DNA of 64,000 nt, taken from Symbiodinium natans (lineage: Eukaryota; Sar; Dinophyceae; Suessiales; Symbiodiniaceae). The notes below the pieces were generated by a model that saw nothing but the letters and a program-made list of their open reading frames with translations, was not told where the DNA came from and searched no databases. The position numbers and the translations under genes were made by a program. Each line of letters opens with the position of its first letter. Within the stretch, counting starts at the first letter, position 1. Shown piece after piece: positions 20,934-33,662 of the stretch. The stretch spans positions 936,360-1,000,359 of the forward strand of contig CAJNDS010002512.1 of assembly GCA_905221605.1 (NCBI GenBank), read 5' to 3'.

Positions 20934-23900
20934 TTGCCACAGCATGCCTGACAGGATTCATCGTGGGAGCCCGGGCCCTGTTCTACGAGACCAGGGATGG
21001 CGGCGCCTGATCTGCAATGGTTTGAGCGGCTGATTTTGCATTCCCTAAACTCCCTGAGTGCCATCGCGGTCATTCGCAGTGCGCAAGCTGCTAGCTTCAG
21101 GTGGCTGTCCAGAAATGAGGCCGCCTTCGATAAGCTAGGCTCAAGGATACCGAGTCATGACAGGTTTGGGATTGCTGCCCTGTGCCACGCACTTGCTATC
21201 AAAGGCCAACGATGGGTCTCCCGCTCCTTCGCCAACTTGGGCAAAGGCAGCGCAGAAATCTGCAAATGACTTTTTGGGGGGTTAGGCAGGCACTTTGCCA
21301 TTTCACCATGTAGGTTGGGCTTTACCAGGAACACCTGCAACCTACTACATAGATGCAGCTTTTTGCGGAACAGCAATCGTCAGTCGACAGAAGACCTTAA
21401 TTTGGCAGCATGCCTGCCTGAAAAAATGCTAAAGTCCAGGCCCCTTGGCCCTTGGCAAATAAACAGTTATGCATCAAACTGAGAAACTGGCAGGCGAAGA
21501 CATCAGCTACCGCTTCCAGCTCCTTAGCTGTTTGGTGCCTGTGACGGATGTACAGGCCAATTCCTGCTGCATGGTGTCTCCTCAAGCGCATTCCAGTAGT
21601 TCTAGTTCCAATCTGTTCTATCCTTTCTCGACAGGTTTAGGATGCTTCCGCTATTGTTTATGGGCCTGTTATCTTCCAGGTTCATACTTACTTCAAGCTT
21701 TCCGTGCGAAGTTTTCCCAACTGCTTGTTTGCAGGGTGTTTGGCCATTGGTTGACAACTGCTCAGCAATCCGGATCTCTTGCCACCCCAAAACTCACATT
21801 CAAGACGTTTCAGTCTTTGTCGCGCCGAGTGAGACGGGATTGTGGTCGAAAGCTGTGCAAAGTCCAGACCGGATTGTGGTCTGAGCTTGTGCAAACTGCT
21901 CCGGCCAGCATCGTAAGCATCATGAGGACCCCCTGCACGGCCAGACCGTTTCCGGGGAGCATCAAGAGCATCAGCTACTGCACTTCCCCCCTCCACTACA
22001 CCCCTGTGCAGAAGATCCCAGGGGGCGTCCGTAACGCCCCTACACGCCTTCACGCCGACACCCCTAGCCCTTTTTCTCCCGCAATGCCCTTCCTACACCA
22101 GAGCGGGGAAGCAGGTTTTGGAAATCTCCCCGAACTTTGAAAACGAGCAGGGGCAGACAGAATGGTAAGACCACTTCCCAGATCACATCAAGAGTGCAAG
22201 AAAAATCACGGGTTACTTTTAGAGAAAGCTTTGCGGTCATCAATTCGCCCATGAAGACAACAAACAACATTGACAAGAACCCTTAAATGCTAAGCTGCTA
22301 GGTGATATGCTGTTATTTTCCTGGGATTTCTGGGATGTGAGAATAAGAGAAGTCAGCGGTTCAGTCTTTAGGGGTGATCGTTACAGGGTTCCTGAGTTTG
22401 TTTTTGGTGATGGTATCCTTGGGGCGGTTTCTGTGTTGTGTTGGAGGTGCTTGGGGTGAATGTTTTGCTGGGTTGGAAAGCCTTTCTACGGTGGGTACGT
22501 GTTCATGATTTCACGTGGACGGGCTCCTGGAAGCACATCTGGGGCAGAACCGCAGTGCGGAAGAAAGCATCGAATCTGGACTTTGTTCCGTTCGCAATGC
22601 ATGCAACACCTGGGAACAAGAGGTCGAACTCAAAGCTGGAGTTCATAGAACTTTGCCTAGGACCGTCTCGCTCAATGGCGACGAAGTGTGGATTGTCGGC
22701 AAGCCTCCCCTTCTGCTCCACTCCAAAGACAGCCCCTTGCCATCAGCCTTCGCTTTTGGGGGCTTATTGCCCAAGGAGAAGGGGTGCTTCGGAGGTTCCC
22801 AACGAATAAAGCCTGGAGAGTTGACAATTGGCTGTCTGGGAAGAGCTTGGGCTCAGGCTTGGCTCAGGGCTTAGATGTCGCATACTTGGAGCAGGTCGCA
22901 CGTTGGGACTCAGAGGGTTTGCCAGGCACGCGATGTCCGTTCAGTGGTGTTTTCTAAGAGAGCTGGCCAGGGTTCCCGGCGAGTAGCGGTGGAAAGATGT
23001 TGGATGGCAAACGAGGTACGCGTAGTGTCGTCGTATGCTTGGCGAAGCCTGCACTTCAACCATGGAAGCCCGTGGGCGGAGTGTTTTTCCCAAGACGTGC
23101 TTGTAAGGAATTATAAGCGCTGCCCAATAGCATTCACGCAAGTTTAATTCGAAGCAATATGGCACGTTGAATGGTACCTGGTAGAGCATGTTGGCGGCAG
23201 CATGTAATTCCCAGACCAACAAGACTGCAAACAGCGAATGGGGTGGGAGGGGTGGGCCGCCACCTACCTGAGAAAGGGGGGAACACTCCAAACACTCAAA
23301 TTAAGTACTGCACGTATGCACGCGCGCGCACTCACACATACAGTTAGATGTTCGCACCCTCGCTAAAGGGAGTCGCGATGATCATTTGGGTGCAATCTCT
23401 TGTATAGACTGTTTTTGGCATTCAGATGCACATGCCGTGCCAGAAAGAACAGCAAATACTGGATACTGCCACCACGACTTGACATGAAAGCCCTCTGACT
23501 CTTTGCGCAGTCTATTTGAGGGGAAGAGGGGAAATCCAACTCCACCGGCTTCGTGTATGCGCTCAAGGCGGCCACAACATCCTCAGCAGGTCCAACGCCC
23601 TACAAAAGAGAAGCATGTGGTGCATCGGTGTTTGTCGCTGCTCAAAATCTGTACCAGCATACAACAATTCATCTCAGTCGACGGTTCTATTCACCAATCA
23701 AACTAGTTGTGTACAAATACGCGTAGTATTCTGAGATTTATCGAGACGGGGGGTGGGTGGCGGCTCTCCCCTGTGGTCCGATAGCCAACCTGCAGAGACG
23801 TGCTTCGATATTGTTGCAGCATTCTGCTTCCCCTCTCTCAGCCAACCGGGGTAGTTTGTTTTATTTTCGCTGTGTTCGCAGCATGACCCATGCGACTGCT

Positions 23901-24877
23901 TTTCAGACGGTACTGCCTTTGCCTCGCGGGCCTTGCATGTTGCCATGTTATGCTCCCTTTGCACGTGGCTGCGCATGCCCCTCGCTTTCGACCTGTACCA
24001 GAGTTCTGAGTTCAATGTTGTAGTTACCCAATGAAATATGCGGTCCGTGCAATTTAATTTACGAGGGATTTCGACGAACGCACGGGGCATCAATGGCGCA
24101 TGATGTAATGAGACCTGGCGGAGAGCACGATTTCTGGCCAACGTTGAGGGTTCCCAGCGGCGAGTGTCCCACACCCTAGCACAGAATGTTCTCATTCCTT
24201 TTGTCCCATCCGTTCTTGTGTTGAGATCTCAGGCCTAGGCCGAGGTTGAAGAAGCGAACCTTTGGATCAGTCGGTCCAGTGTCCACTTGAGAGAGATGAG
24301 AGTAAAGTTTAGTGGCCTTGCAGTAAGGCTGATTTATACTAATGGTGTGGGAGAGTCGGAGCTCATGGAGAGCACGATGTTTAAAGCTTAAAGCTCCAGG
24401 CCAGCTGAAATTAAGCTTCGATTTCTCCTCCCCCCCCCCCGCCCCCGCCAAGCTCCACCCAAGGCGGCAAGAGCTGGAAGAAGGTGCCCATCTCAAAGAA
24501 GCTCCCTGGGGAGCCAAAGGTGCGGGCATGTGTGGGGTCTGCTCATGTGCAGTACACGTGGCGCAGCATTCTGGATTGCGAGCCCCCATCATACGGCTGT
24601 CGGGGTTCGACAGGTCATCGTTTCCCTGGGACCGGGAAAAGCCGAGATGGCAACCTCCAGCGGAGCCATCTACGTGACTTGGCGCAAACTGAAGTTGGTT
24701 GGGTGCTTGCTCCAGAGTTGCTGGTTCGAAATGCGGGGTTGTTGGTGCAAGCTTTCTTGGTCAAAGGAGCCATGCCCGTTAATGTTGACTTCGCATTAAT
24801 AAACCCCCCCCCCCCTTCATTGATCAATCTTTTCGGCCAGGGCCTCCTTAATAATATCCGCCTAAATCCTGGTAGGA

Positions 24878-24943
24878 CGTAGTATTAGTTTTAGTATTAG
24901 GTAGTAGTACCACTAGTAGTACTAGTAGTACTAGTAGATCTAG
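24878..24943. repeat. TAG/TAC-rich imperfect trinucleotide tract
   Basis: Interleaved TAGTAT, TAGTAC and CTAGTA units form a low-complexity, partly palindromic stretch. Confidence 0.6.
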
Positions 24944-25106
24944 CTGTCACAGTGCCACCACAGTGGGCTAAGTGAGCCTCTACTGCGAGCCTGGGCCACT
25001 ACAAAAAGAGTGTCTGCAGCCAGCAAGCTCTAAACTCATTCTCTTCCAACACCCTGAAACTTATCAGTTTAAGTTAGTTGCACAACATCGCCCGAAAAAA
25101 AAATAA

Positions 25107-25195
25107 TTCCGGGCGGGGATTTTATAATTGTGGCGGGTTACATTATTGTGTTCCGGGCAGCGGGATTTTATAATTGTAGCGGGCTTTATTAATGT
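25107..25195. repeat. Tandem duplication of a 44-bp unit
   Basis: The unit beginning TTCCGGGC and containing GGGATTTTATAATTGT occurs at 25107-25150 and again at 25151-25195 with few differences. Confidence 0.7.
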
Positions 25196-25532
25196 CAAGT
25201 CAACATTAGGCTCGGTAGTCGTTGCATAATCTTTCCTTTTGCGTATTCACTCCTCTCAGACTTGCGTGTTCCTGCTAAGCTAAGCAGCTCTGGACTTCAG
25301 GCGTTTCCTAACTCACCAAAAGGACCATCAAATGCCACTGTCACACAGCCACCCTAGCATCTATAGGGCTGATCACGAGTTGCTTGACCTTGAGGTGACA
25401 GAGAACGACGGCAAGAACTGGAAGTCACAAGTGTCTGTTCCTTGGCGGCTGCCCGAGAATGTTGTAGAACCTAGTTCCTGGTGCCCAAATGTTTGGCATA
25501 AGTATCCGGACATGGTGTCAAGTTTTTAAGTT

Positions 25533-27110
25533 TCAGCCTGTGACTTCACATTGGGAGGAACGGCAGTCTAGTGATGGTGAGCAGAAGACAGTGGTCAGGA
25601 TGCCGGTATGAACGCTACTTGTTTGTTTTTCGGCGGCCCTTTGACAGGGCGGACTGAGCATTGCTTTACCGAAAGTAAGTCGGATTTTGTGAGCCACAAC
25701 AAAGCAGTTCTCACTGAATTGGATCTTTAGGTCACCAGACGAAGAAGCATTGGTTCGCAAATCACGACGACGCCAGTTTTTTTTCCATGCATGTGTGCTT
25801 AACATCGCTAAGAACACTGCACGCTCTCGACAGCAGCGACAAGTGGTATTGCCCAAGACCTGAACCAAAGTGCTTCGGGAAGAGCCTGGAAAGTGTAACA
25901 AAACTAGCATGATTGCATCTGGCATCTGTTCCAGGAGACTATCGATGCCACGCTGAATCGCGTGTCCCAGAGCGGTGTTTCCGGCGGAAGTTACTTCACC
26001 GGTAGTGTCTCTCGGTGCAGATTGACGAGCACAGCAAGGGATCAATGGCGGGGGTAGAGGGACTGGAGGGGACTGAGCTCTGAAGAATCTGAGGTCAAGT
26101 CGATCAAGCGGAACTCCAAGGGCGAGTACCTGGCCATCGCACAGCGCTTCGGCATAGCTTGGATCTGCATTACGCGACTGCTTTTTGAGAGCTTCACGGG
26201 GGCAAAAGGGGGGCCTGCAGGGGGTTGCGCAGCTGCCGCATTTCTGGTACAGGCGCGGGAACTTCTACTTGAGCTTCGTTCCTGGCGACACGCGCTGCTC
26301 TGCCGCAAGATGTTACAAGAGTCATGGTCCATCTCAAGTCACGTCGTCACATGCTCTAGGATCTAATGAAGTCTCATGCCTTGAATCAGGTTGGGTGCCG
26401 CACAACCGCATTTCTGCCAGGCGAATCCAGGCTCGGGAAGCATCAGATAATAGTACACGTGCAGCTACATACAGGTTCTGGTAAGTGCCCGTTGCAATTC
26501 AAACAGTTTTTGCAAGCATCAAGGACAGAGCTTTGACCTTGCGGTTAAGGCTGCCAACATCTCCTCAAGTCTGTTCTTATGCCTTTGCACATGGGGATGC
26601 AAGCTCGTCATGGCAGGGCATGGGTTTCAGAGATTGCGCGAACGGGGAGAAGTTGGATGGCGCGTGGATGAGCTTGAACGGCAACCTTGCTGCACATACG
26701 TCTTCACGATTGCACATGCGGCAGTCCCAAGTGTGAATCCCCAACGTGTGACCACAAGAAACAGTGCTGAATGGCGGGCAGTGTTCTCGCATCATGTCAT
26801 GCCTTCAACCCGCAATGAAGCCAGCATTCATGTTTCATGGTGGGCTTACGCGTCATCCGAAGTTCCAAAACAGGGAAACAGACAACAGCGCAAGAGATCA
26901 ACAAAAAGAAAGCTTTCTGTTGCCGTGACCTCCATACAGTATCAGGCTCGCCCTGGCACTGGAGAAAGCTTGCGGCAGCAGCAGTTGCAGCCACACAATA
27001 CCCATCTACTAGTAGCATCGAAAAAGTTTGCTTAACATCAATGTCGCAACGCCCATCAATCAACCTCTGTGCTTCCGACCAGTGACCATGGACCAGAGAG
27101 GAACGAAGAA
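25533..27110 (-). pseudogene. Possible ankyrin-repeat gene, fragmented by introns or decay
   Basis: Two minus-strand segments read like ankyrin repeats and are in the right order. At about 27031-27110 the minus strand encodes HGHWSEAQRLIDGRCDIDV, close to the helix-turn of an ankyrin unit (HG..EAV.LLI..GADIDV). At about 25910-25990 it encodes GNTALGHAIQRGIDSLLEQM, close to the G.TAL..A...G....LL pattern. Between them, from about 26230 down, a frame preceded by CTGCAG before G stays open into the second segment (PREALKKQSRNADPSYAEAL). No full repeat array or start codon could be assembled. Family membership is inference from short motifs; chance similarity is possible. Confidence 0.3.
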
Positions 27111-27718
27111 ATGGTTGTTTCGCAAAAGGGCCGGGCCACCGGAAGCCGCACCGTGAGCGGAAGGGCTTTGCTGATGAGAGAGAGCACGAGATAAGAGAGA
27201 CCTGGCTGAATGCTCCAATCTGTGAGGGGTAGGTCATGGTAGCCACATGCGGCCCTGCAAAGTCCAAAGCGCAGACATTGTGTCATGTCCTGGTATGGGC
27301 CGGATTCCTTAGAGCACATGCCAGCCTTTGAACCTGGTCCGTATCATTGGGCTGTATATGCTCCACGCATATGTTCTAGAAATAGTTAAGCCTTGAGTCC
27401 CTGAACCCCAGCCTTAAATGCCACACCAAAGTTTGGTTATGTGTAGAAATATGTTGAAGATCAACTCTCATCAGCTTTTATGACGCTCAAAAACAGGTGG
27501 TGTGGTCACGCTTTGCGACAAGAACACCTTCACAGATCTGGCCTCTGACACGAAGGATGGGTCCGATTTGGGGGGTCTGGCAGCTTTGGACTAGTGACAA
27601 ATGAGCTTGGACTCGGCCTATGAGGCTGTAGTTTTTCCAGCCATTGCGATGGATGGACATGAGTACACACAGTTTTTAGAAACGTTCGCGCATTCGCATG
27701 CATACACGCACACACAGC

Positions 27719-27729
27719 TATAATATATC

Positions 27730-27762
<33 letters not shown>

Positions 27763-27792
27763 ATATATGTATATGCATATATATATATATGA
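27719..27792. repeat. (TA)n microsatellite with TATG interruptions
   Basis: An AT dinucleotide run of about 75 bp at the left edge of a larger composite repeat block. Confidence 0.9.
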
Positions 27793-27804
27793 TTCAGCCC
27801 CGGC

Positions 27805-27806
<2 letters not shown>

Positions 27807-27843
<37 letters not shown>

Positions 27844-27859
27844 ACCCCCCCCCCCCCCC
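27807..27859. repeat. Poly-C tracts
   Basis: About 34 C, then AATA, then about 15 C. Directly followed by TGTGTGTGGTTGGGGG and a telomere-like array. Confidence 0.9.
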
Positions 27860-27870
27860 TGTGTGTGGTT

Positions 27871-28214
27871 GGGGGTTGGGGTTTTAGGGTTTTAGGGTTT
27901 AGGGTTTTAGGGTTTAGGGTTTAGGGTTTAGGGTTAGGGTTTTAGGGTTTTAGGGTTTAGGGTTTAGGGTTTACGGTTTAGGGTTTTCGGGTTTAGGGTT
28001 TAGGGTTTAGGGTTTTCCCCGCGGATGGGGTACTAAGATGATCCCCCCCCCTGTGCTGTGGTTGGGGGTTGGTTTTAGGGTTAGGGTTTAGGTTTAGGGT
28101 TTCAGGGTTTTAGGGTTTAGGGTTTAAGGTTTAAGACTTAAGGTTTAGGTTAGGTTTTAGGTTTAGGGTTTAGGGTTTTTAGGGGTTTAGGGTTTAGGGT
28201 TTAGGGTTTAGGGA
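27871..28214. repeat. Longest telomere-like TTTAGGG array of the window
   Basis: Dozens of TTTAGGG or TTTTAGGG units on the + strand in two blocks (27871-28016 and about 28075-28214). Between them, a C run plus TGTGCTGTGGTTGGGGG repeats the leader seen before the first block, so the array appears duplicated as a unit of about 200 bp. Confidence 0.85.
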
Positions 28215-28230
28215 CCGTAGAGTATACCAT

Positions 28231-28259
28231 GGGGGGGGGAACCATGGGGGGGGGGGGGG
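28231..28259. repeat. Poly-G tracts after duplicated ACCATG
   Basis: ACCAT followed by nine G, then AACCAT followed by about 14 G; closes the composite repeat block. Confidence 0.85.
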
Positions 28260-31200
28260 CCCAGGACGCTCGACGCTGAACCATATATAGATATTATGTG
28301 TTTTTGCGGAGGTTTGGGTTCAGAATACTTGTCCAGCACGATAACCACTCATGGCACGTTTTTAGTTATCAAAAACTATACTCCGTTTACATGCACCCGG
28401 CCAGCAAGCATCTCTCTGACACCCGGGCCTCCACACCATTGGCACACCTCCTTGCAGCAGTTTCCTCACGATCAGGAGACTGAAGCCTTGAAGTCGTATA
28501 GCGCCCCGAGCCTTCAACCCCTGACCCCTGGTTCTTGCGAGGCAATTGAGTCCGATGCTAGGAGGTAAAGCCTTGTAAGGTTTGAGGCGCGTGGGGTCAA
28601 AGGAGCGTGGGGGTGCGAAGCGCTCCAGACGGCGACTTGACACCTTTTTTAGGCAGTGACTCCAGAATTCGCTGGGCTCTTTCATCTTTGACTTCTGGAA
28701 GCCCAAAGCGGCCAAACATCGCTCAACCCCTCGCGTGTCAGGAGCTGTTCCAGCTGGCAAAGATCCGATCAGGCAGAAGATTTGTCTAAGCGACCTTGTA
28801 TTGTTGTATTGAGGCTTTGGGGCCTTAATGAATTTGAATTTAGAATGCTGAGTCTCCGCTTGAGGGCTTCTTTCTTAGCAGCTCGGCAATGGCGTTTAGT
28901 GTTCCTTTCGATGCCAGGGATTCACAAAAGCACCAGTAATCAACTTCCGCAGAGGAACTTTGGATGTCTGTTCTCAGTCAGGCGGCATCGGCATCATTGA
29001 CATCGGCTACCGAACGCCAAACGAGTGCTGGGCTACAGGAGGTAGCGGCGTGCCACTCGGCCTCGGCGAAAATTCATGGCAAGCCGGGGCACGCCGCAAT
29101 CTCGCACCCGTCATGCCCCCACTCTCGCGCCCCGCGCCATCACGCTCCCATCACGCCCCCATCTCATGCCCGCCCCCCGTGACTGTCCATCACACCACCC
29201 CGATCTCGCGACTCCCACCCCCCGACCCCCGGGCTTCAACCCCTTGATCTAGCGCCTCCTCACGCAATGCGCGCGCAACACCCGCGCAACGCCTTCTCAT
29301 AACCCCCCGATCACGGCCCCGATCTCGCGCCCTGCGGGGCCTAGTGCCGAAGCGAGGACTCAACATCCGAGATATGCTTGGGGACAAAAGCACTTCTAAA
29401 ATCAAGACACCCCTCACCTCCAAGGCTTCAAACTTATTAGAACCCATTATAACCCCAAACCACTTCTTGGTTTCAGGGTTCGGGATTTGGTGGATCGGTT
29501 GAGGCTTGGAGCTTGGAATGTAAGGGCTAAGGTGTATTGGGGTTGTGGGATAGGACGGCCGAATCGGACCGAAACTGCAAAGCTTGCAGAGGCGACATCA
29601 AAGCTAGCACAGACTGAGAGTTTTTTTGAGCCGAAGAAGCATGATGCAAGTTTGTGGAGATTTTGTGGAGATTTGCCAGACCAGAAACTTGAGTCTCCCT
29701 GTCGCATACCCAACAGCAAAGACAGTGGCTGCGATGCACAGCCCTATAAGACCTTGGAGTGGACATTGGGAATCCCGCAAACCCCCAACCCTACCTCATT
29801 CATGTGAGATCGTTGAGCTCCACAAGCCCTGCACCTCTTCTCCAAGGATTTATACGTCGAAGGATGGCGGCGGCACGGCCAATAGAGGGCGAAAGCTTGG
29901 GTGTTCCTTTTTGGAGGTTCAGGTGAGGCGTGCTTGGCGCCCTTGGAGGGGCAGGATTGGTTTTTGGGTCAGTGATCACAGGTACTACAGGTTTAGGCTA
30001 CATGATTCTGACTTGGGTTGATGCAAAGATTGTAAGCCCACAGCCACGGCACATCGCAAGTGTCACTCACAGGAGACCGACTCAAGGCCCAAAAGCCGCA
30101 ACGGTTCTGCATTTCACGATGAGCATGCACGGGACATCACAGGACTGAGATGAGAGCGCGATTGACCACGGAATGCACGCCAGGGTAGGCGGCAGCACGA
30201 TGTTGAAGCCCAATGCACCGCTTCGCACGTGGAATGGGCAGGAGCACGATCCAAGACTAAGACCCTGAAAGCAGGAACGTGATTCTGAAACAACCCCTTC
30301 TAGAACGGGCGAGCAGAGCACAACCCCCTCCAAGAGTTGGGACAGCACGCCCTGCTGCATTTCATGGAGATGTTAGGGGAGGGGGGTCTGACAGGGGGTG
30401 TGGGCAGCGATTGCTTAGCAAGCCCTCAGCAAACACTGCAAAAACAGTTCTTGTCGAGAAGCTGTCGAGGTCCGAGCGCTTAGCGAGTGCTTAGCGAGTG
30501 CTGGGTGCGACTTCGCGCATGGATGCGATTTGTCATGCTGGACGACATGAACAACCGCGCGACCCCTCGGGCCCAACGCGAATGTGACCCAAAACAAATG
30601 CCGCGACGGGGCGAAATGCCGGCAGCCAGCCCTCCTCACCCTGCACTTTGGAATCCCACAGCGTGGACACACTCATTGGAATGTCCACGTGACACCAACA
30701 ATGATGCCTTGGTTGCGTAAAGTAGGAGACACTAAATTAGTTCACCCAAGCCACTGCACAACCAAGGAAAAACCTGGGCATTTGATCCCTCCGCCACAGA
30801 CCTGCCATGCAACTTGTACAACGTACCTGGGCTCAGCAATGCAGATTGCGGGGTTCATAGACCAGGGCAAGTTAGAGGGTTTCTCACTGTGCCTCCTGCT
30901 AGAGAAGGTGAAGGGCCTATCTCAGGTAATGAGGTCAGGGGTCCAATAGCAGCGGCAGCGCTTCAGTGCCCATGGAGTCTGATCTGGTGGAGTGATTACG
31001 CAGGACGAGCTCAGGACAAGTTTGTAGCCGAAAGTCTTTGCCAGATCAACTGCAGGTCAGAAACCTTAATCCGACATCTCAAATCCCGAAACCCGGCAAG
31101 CAAGCACTTGTCTTGAGGAAAGCCCTGCTGCAAGTGCGACCCAGGTCAAATTCTTTCAACAAGGGAAGGCCGGATGCTGTCGCCTTGACACCTGAGCTGC

Positions 31201-33498
31201 CAACGCCTAATGCGTATGGCTGTGATCCAAGCCATGAAAGTCATCTCTATCTTCGCGGGGGTTTGCCGACGTTTTGGCCCTGCTTAGCTTTGGGCTTGGG
31301 GCCCCAGAAAGGGTTCGGGAAGTGTGTTTGTATCATGGGGGGGGGGGGGGGGGGGGGAAGCAAAGCAGACTGGCTTGTGTCTTTCTTAAACCCAGCCACC
31401 TCGTCTGGCAAGTCCGAGCCAAGACCTCGGCCCTTCTCAGGCATGTCGAACAGTGTAACTCGCGTATGCGGCCTTCTCAGAAGTTTAGGATAGCCGGGTT
31501 CTGATCTGCTTGTGCAGGTGGGGTACATGGTGGGCTCTGCCGGCATTCTCTTGCGGCGCACATTCGCGTGAGAGACGTCGTGAGGTGGCCATGGATTTGC
31601 ATAGCAAAGGAGTGCATGGCTGGTCAAAACTAGTTCTTAAGACTTGCCGCTTCGACCACAAGTAGAGGAAGAAGTCCTTTGCAGGTCTTCAAGTTGACTT
31701 GTCCTCGACACTTCATTGTAAGGTCTGGAAAGAACTGGGCCCTGTTTCATGGTTTGAGTATGTTTGAGCGCTTGGAAACGTTGCATAGTTGACAAGTTTA
31801 AGCGATCAAACTGGTGAAGGCCTCGGGCGGAATCAGACCAGCCATAAAACATGACAAGAGAAGATATCGCTAGCGCAAGCTCCAGTTTCGGCCGCTGCCG
31901 GGACAAAGCCTGGATGTCAAAGTCTCTAGCACCAAGGTCTCAGCTAGATCGTTGCGATTCGGGGGTGGGTCAGTGGTAGGCCGGAATGAAGACACCAAAT
32001 GTGACGTGCCAGCTTTCGTTTTGGCAGGTTAGGCTTCTTACACCTGACTCTTCGGCATTCTACGGCTACACAGAAGAGAAGAGAGTATCGAAGTGCAAAG
32101 TGCTCCCGAATAAGTCCATTTTGAGCTGGCCATGCTTTGCCCAACACGCAGATGCAACAGCCAGAATGTGTAGTGAAAGGTCTAGCCCTTATGACAACCG
32201 TTAGGCAGCCACCAGGCCTCTGATTAGCCAAGGCTCACAATTCATGCGTATGGTTATTACCATGGGTTGCCTGCACCAAAGAATCCACCCCGCAAACCCG
32301 CAACGAATCATTCTACTACAGGGTTCTGAGTAGACAGGTTAGGGTAAAGCATGACTCCAGCCAGCACTTAAATGTTAAGGTTCAGCTCTGATCTCGAGTC
32401 AGGTGGTTCTTCGTTTGAGCATTATAGGAAAACGCGATAAGTTGGCATCCATCCAGTCCATCCAACATGTCCTGCTTTTTTATTCACAGCGATTTCTCGG
32501 GGCAGCTGCCCGGCATCTGCCTCCCATTTTTCTCTGCAAGAATGCCGAGAGCCATCGGCGCGGCAGACTTGCAATCTGTCTTTGACTGGAACCTCCGGAG
32601 CCGCGGGCCTCGCAGACAGCACACATGGAACCTCTGCCCCCCCCAAAGTGCATAACATGCCCTCGAACGCAGTCCTGTGTTAGTTTGCTGCCCACAGCAA
32701 AGCAAGAGCAACAAAATATAGATCCCGCGACATGCAGCGAGCGTGCAAAAAAGGGCCACTCACCATCAGAACCTTCAGCCCCCTAGACCATGAGCCGTCG
32801 CCTTGCCTGCCTGGTGCAAGCGCATCGAAAGCCGAGATTAAAGTATCAGCTAGGCAGCTGGCAAAGGATTTCTATATCCGAGATAGCAAAAAGCCCTAGC
32901 ACGTCCGAGACGCAAGCAAATTGCAACCTTCTTGTTCTATGATCAAAAAGGTTAAGCACCGTTTGCTACAGTGGTCAGGATCAAGAGCAGAAAAAGATGA
33001 ATATTGGAGAGTCGAGACATGAAGCCTCGACTTGAGTTTATGGGGTTGAAGAAAAACACGCAGCGCGGGAGTGATCTCGCAAAGCAATAGCCAACGGACA
33101 TCAAGAGATATAGCTGCCATAACTTCCTGGCCCCACGCCCCTTGTCATATGTAACTCTAGATGCCCAAGTTACAATGTTTGCCAGTCAGTGTCGCCAAGG
33201 CTTTGGGTTCACTTTAAATTTGCCTCTATGGTGATGTGTTCGTTGAGGGCCCAGATGTACGGAACAAATCAACAGACAGTCAAGACCTCTTATCCCTGAA
33301 GCCTATAAACCCCAAGCCGCTGCACTGCGAACGCCTCGAACTTACTTACAACCACCAGCGCCAGGATGCTGCCCTCGTACGCCGCTTAGAGCTCTCGCAC
33401 AAGCTGGGGGAGGGGGGAAGTACGGAGCTCATGCCCCAATACCCGGTATACCCCTCAAAGCCAAGCTCTTCAAGATGGGTAGGGCCCAAGGGACGACG

Positions 33499-33662
33499 GG
33501 GTTTAGAGTCTAGGGTTTAGGCGGTTTAGGGTTCAGCATGAACAAAGCGCCATACTTAGGTGACGACAGCTTCCTGGGCTTTGTCCAACCTTCTCGCTGA
33601 CAGCCCGGAGGCCCTCCGCCCTAACATCCCAGGGTTTAGGGTTCGAGGGTTTAGGGTTTGGG
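33499..33662. repeat. Two short telomere-like tracts
   Basis: TTTAGAGTCTAGGGTTTAGG-type sequence at about 33499-33535 and TTTAGGGTTCGAGGG-type sequence at about 33631-33662. Confidence 0.6.

Larger units (their letters stand above)
13638..25532. other. Long stretch with no recognisable gene
   Basis: I found no conserved domain here. Open frames are short or have no sensible composition. The interval contains telomere-like tracts, C and A runs, a CAG-type repeat and one short signal-peptide-like reading frame, each listed separately. Unrecognised small exons of a dinoflagellate gene cannot be excluded without transcripts. Confidence 0.4.

Noticed and set aside
20830-21033. Poly-Ala open frame
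   Set aside because: Artefact of the (AGC)n repeat.
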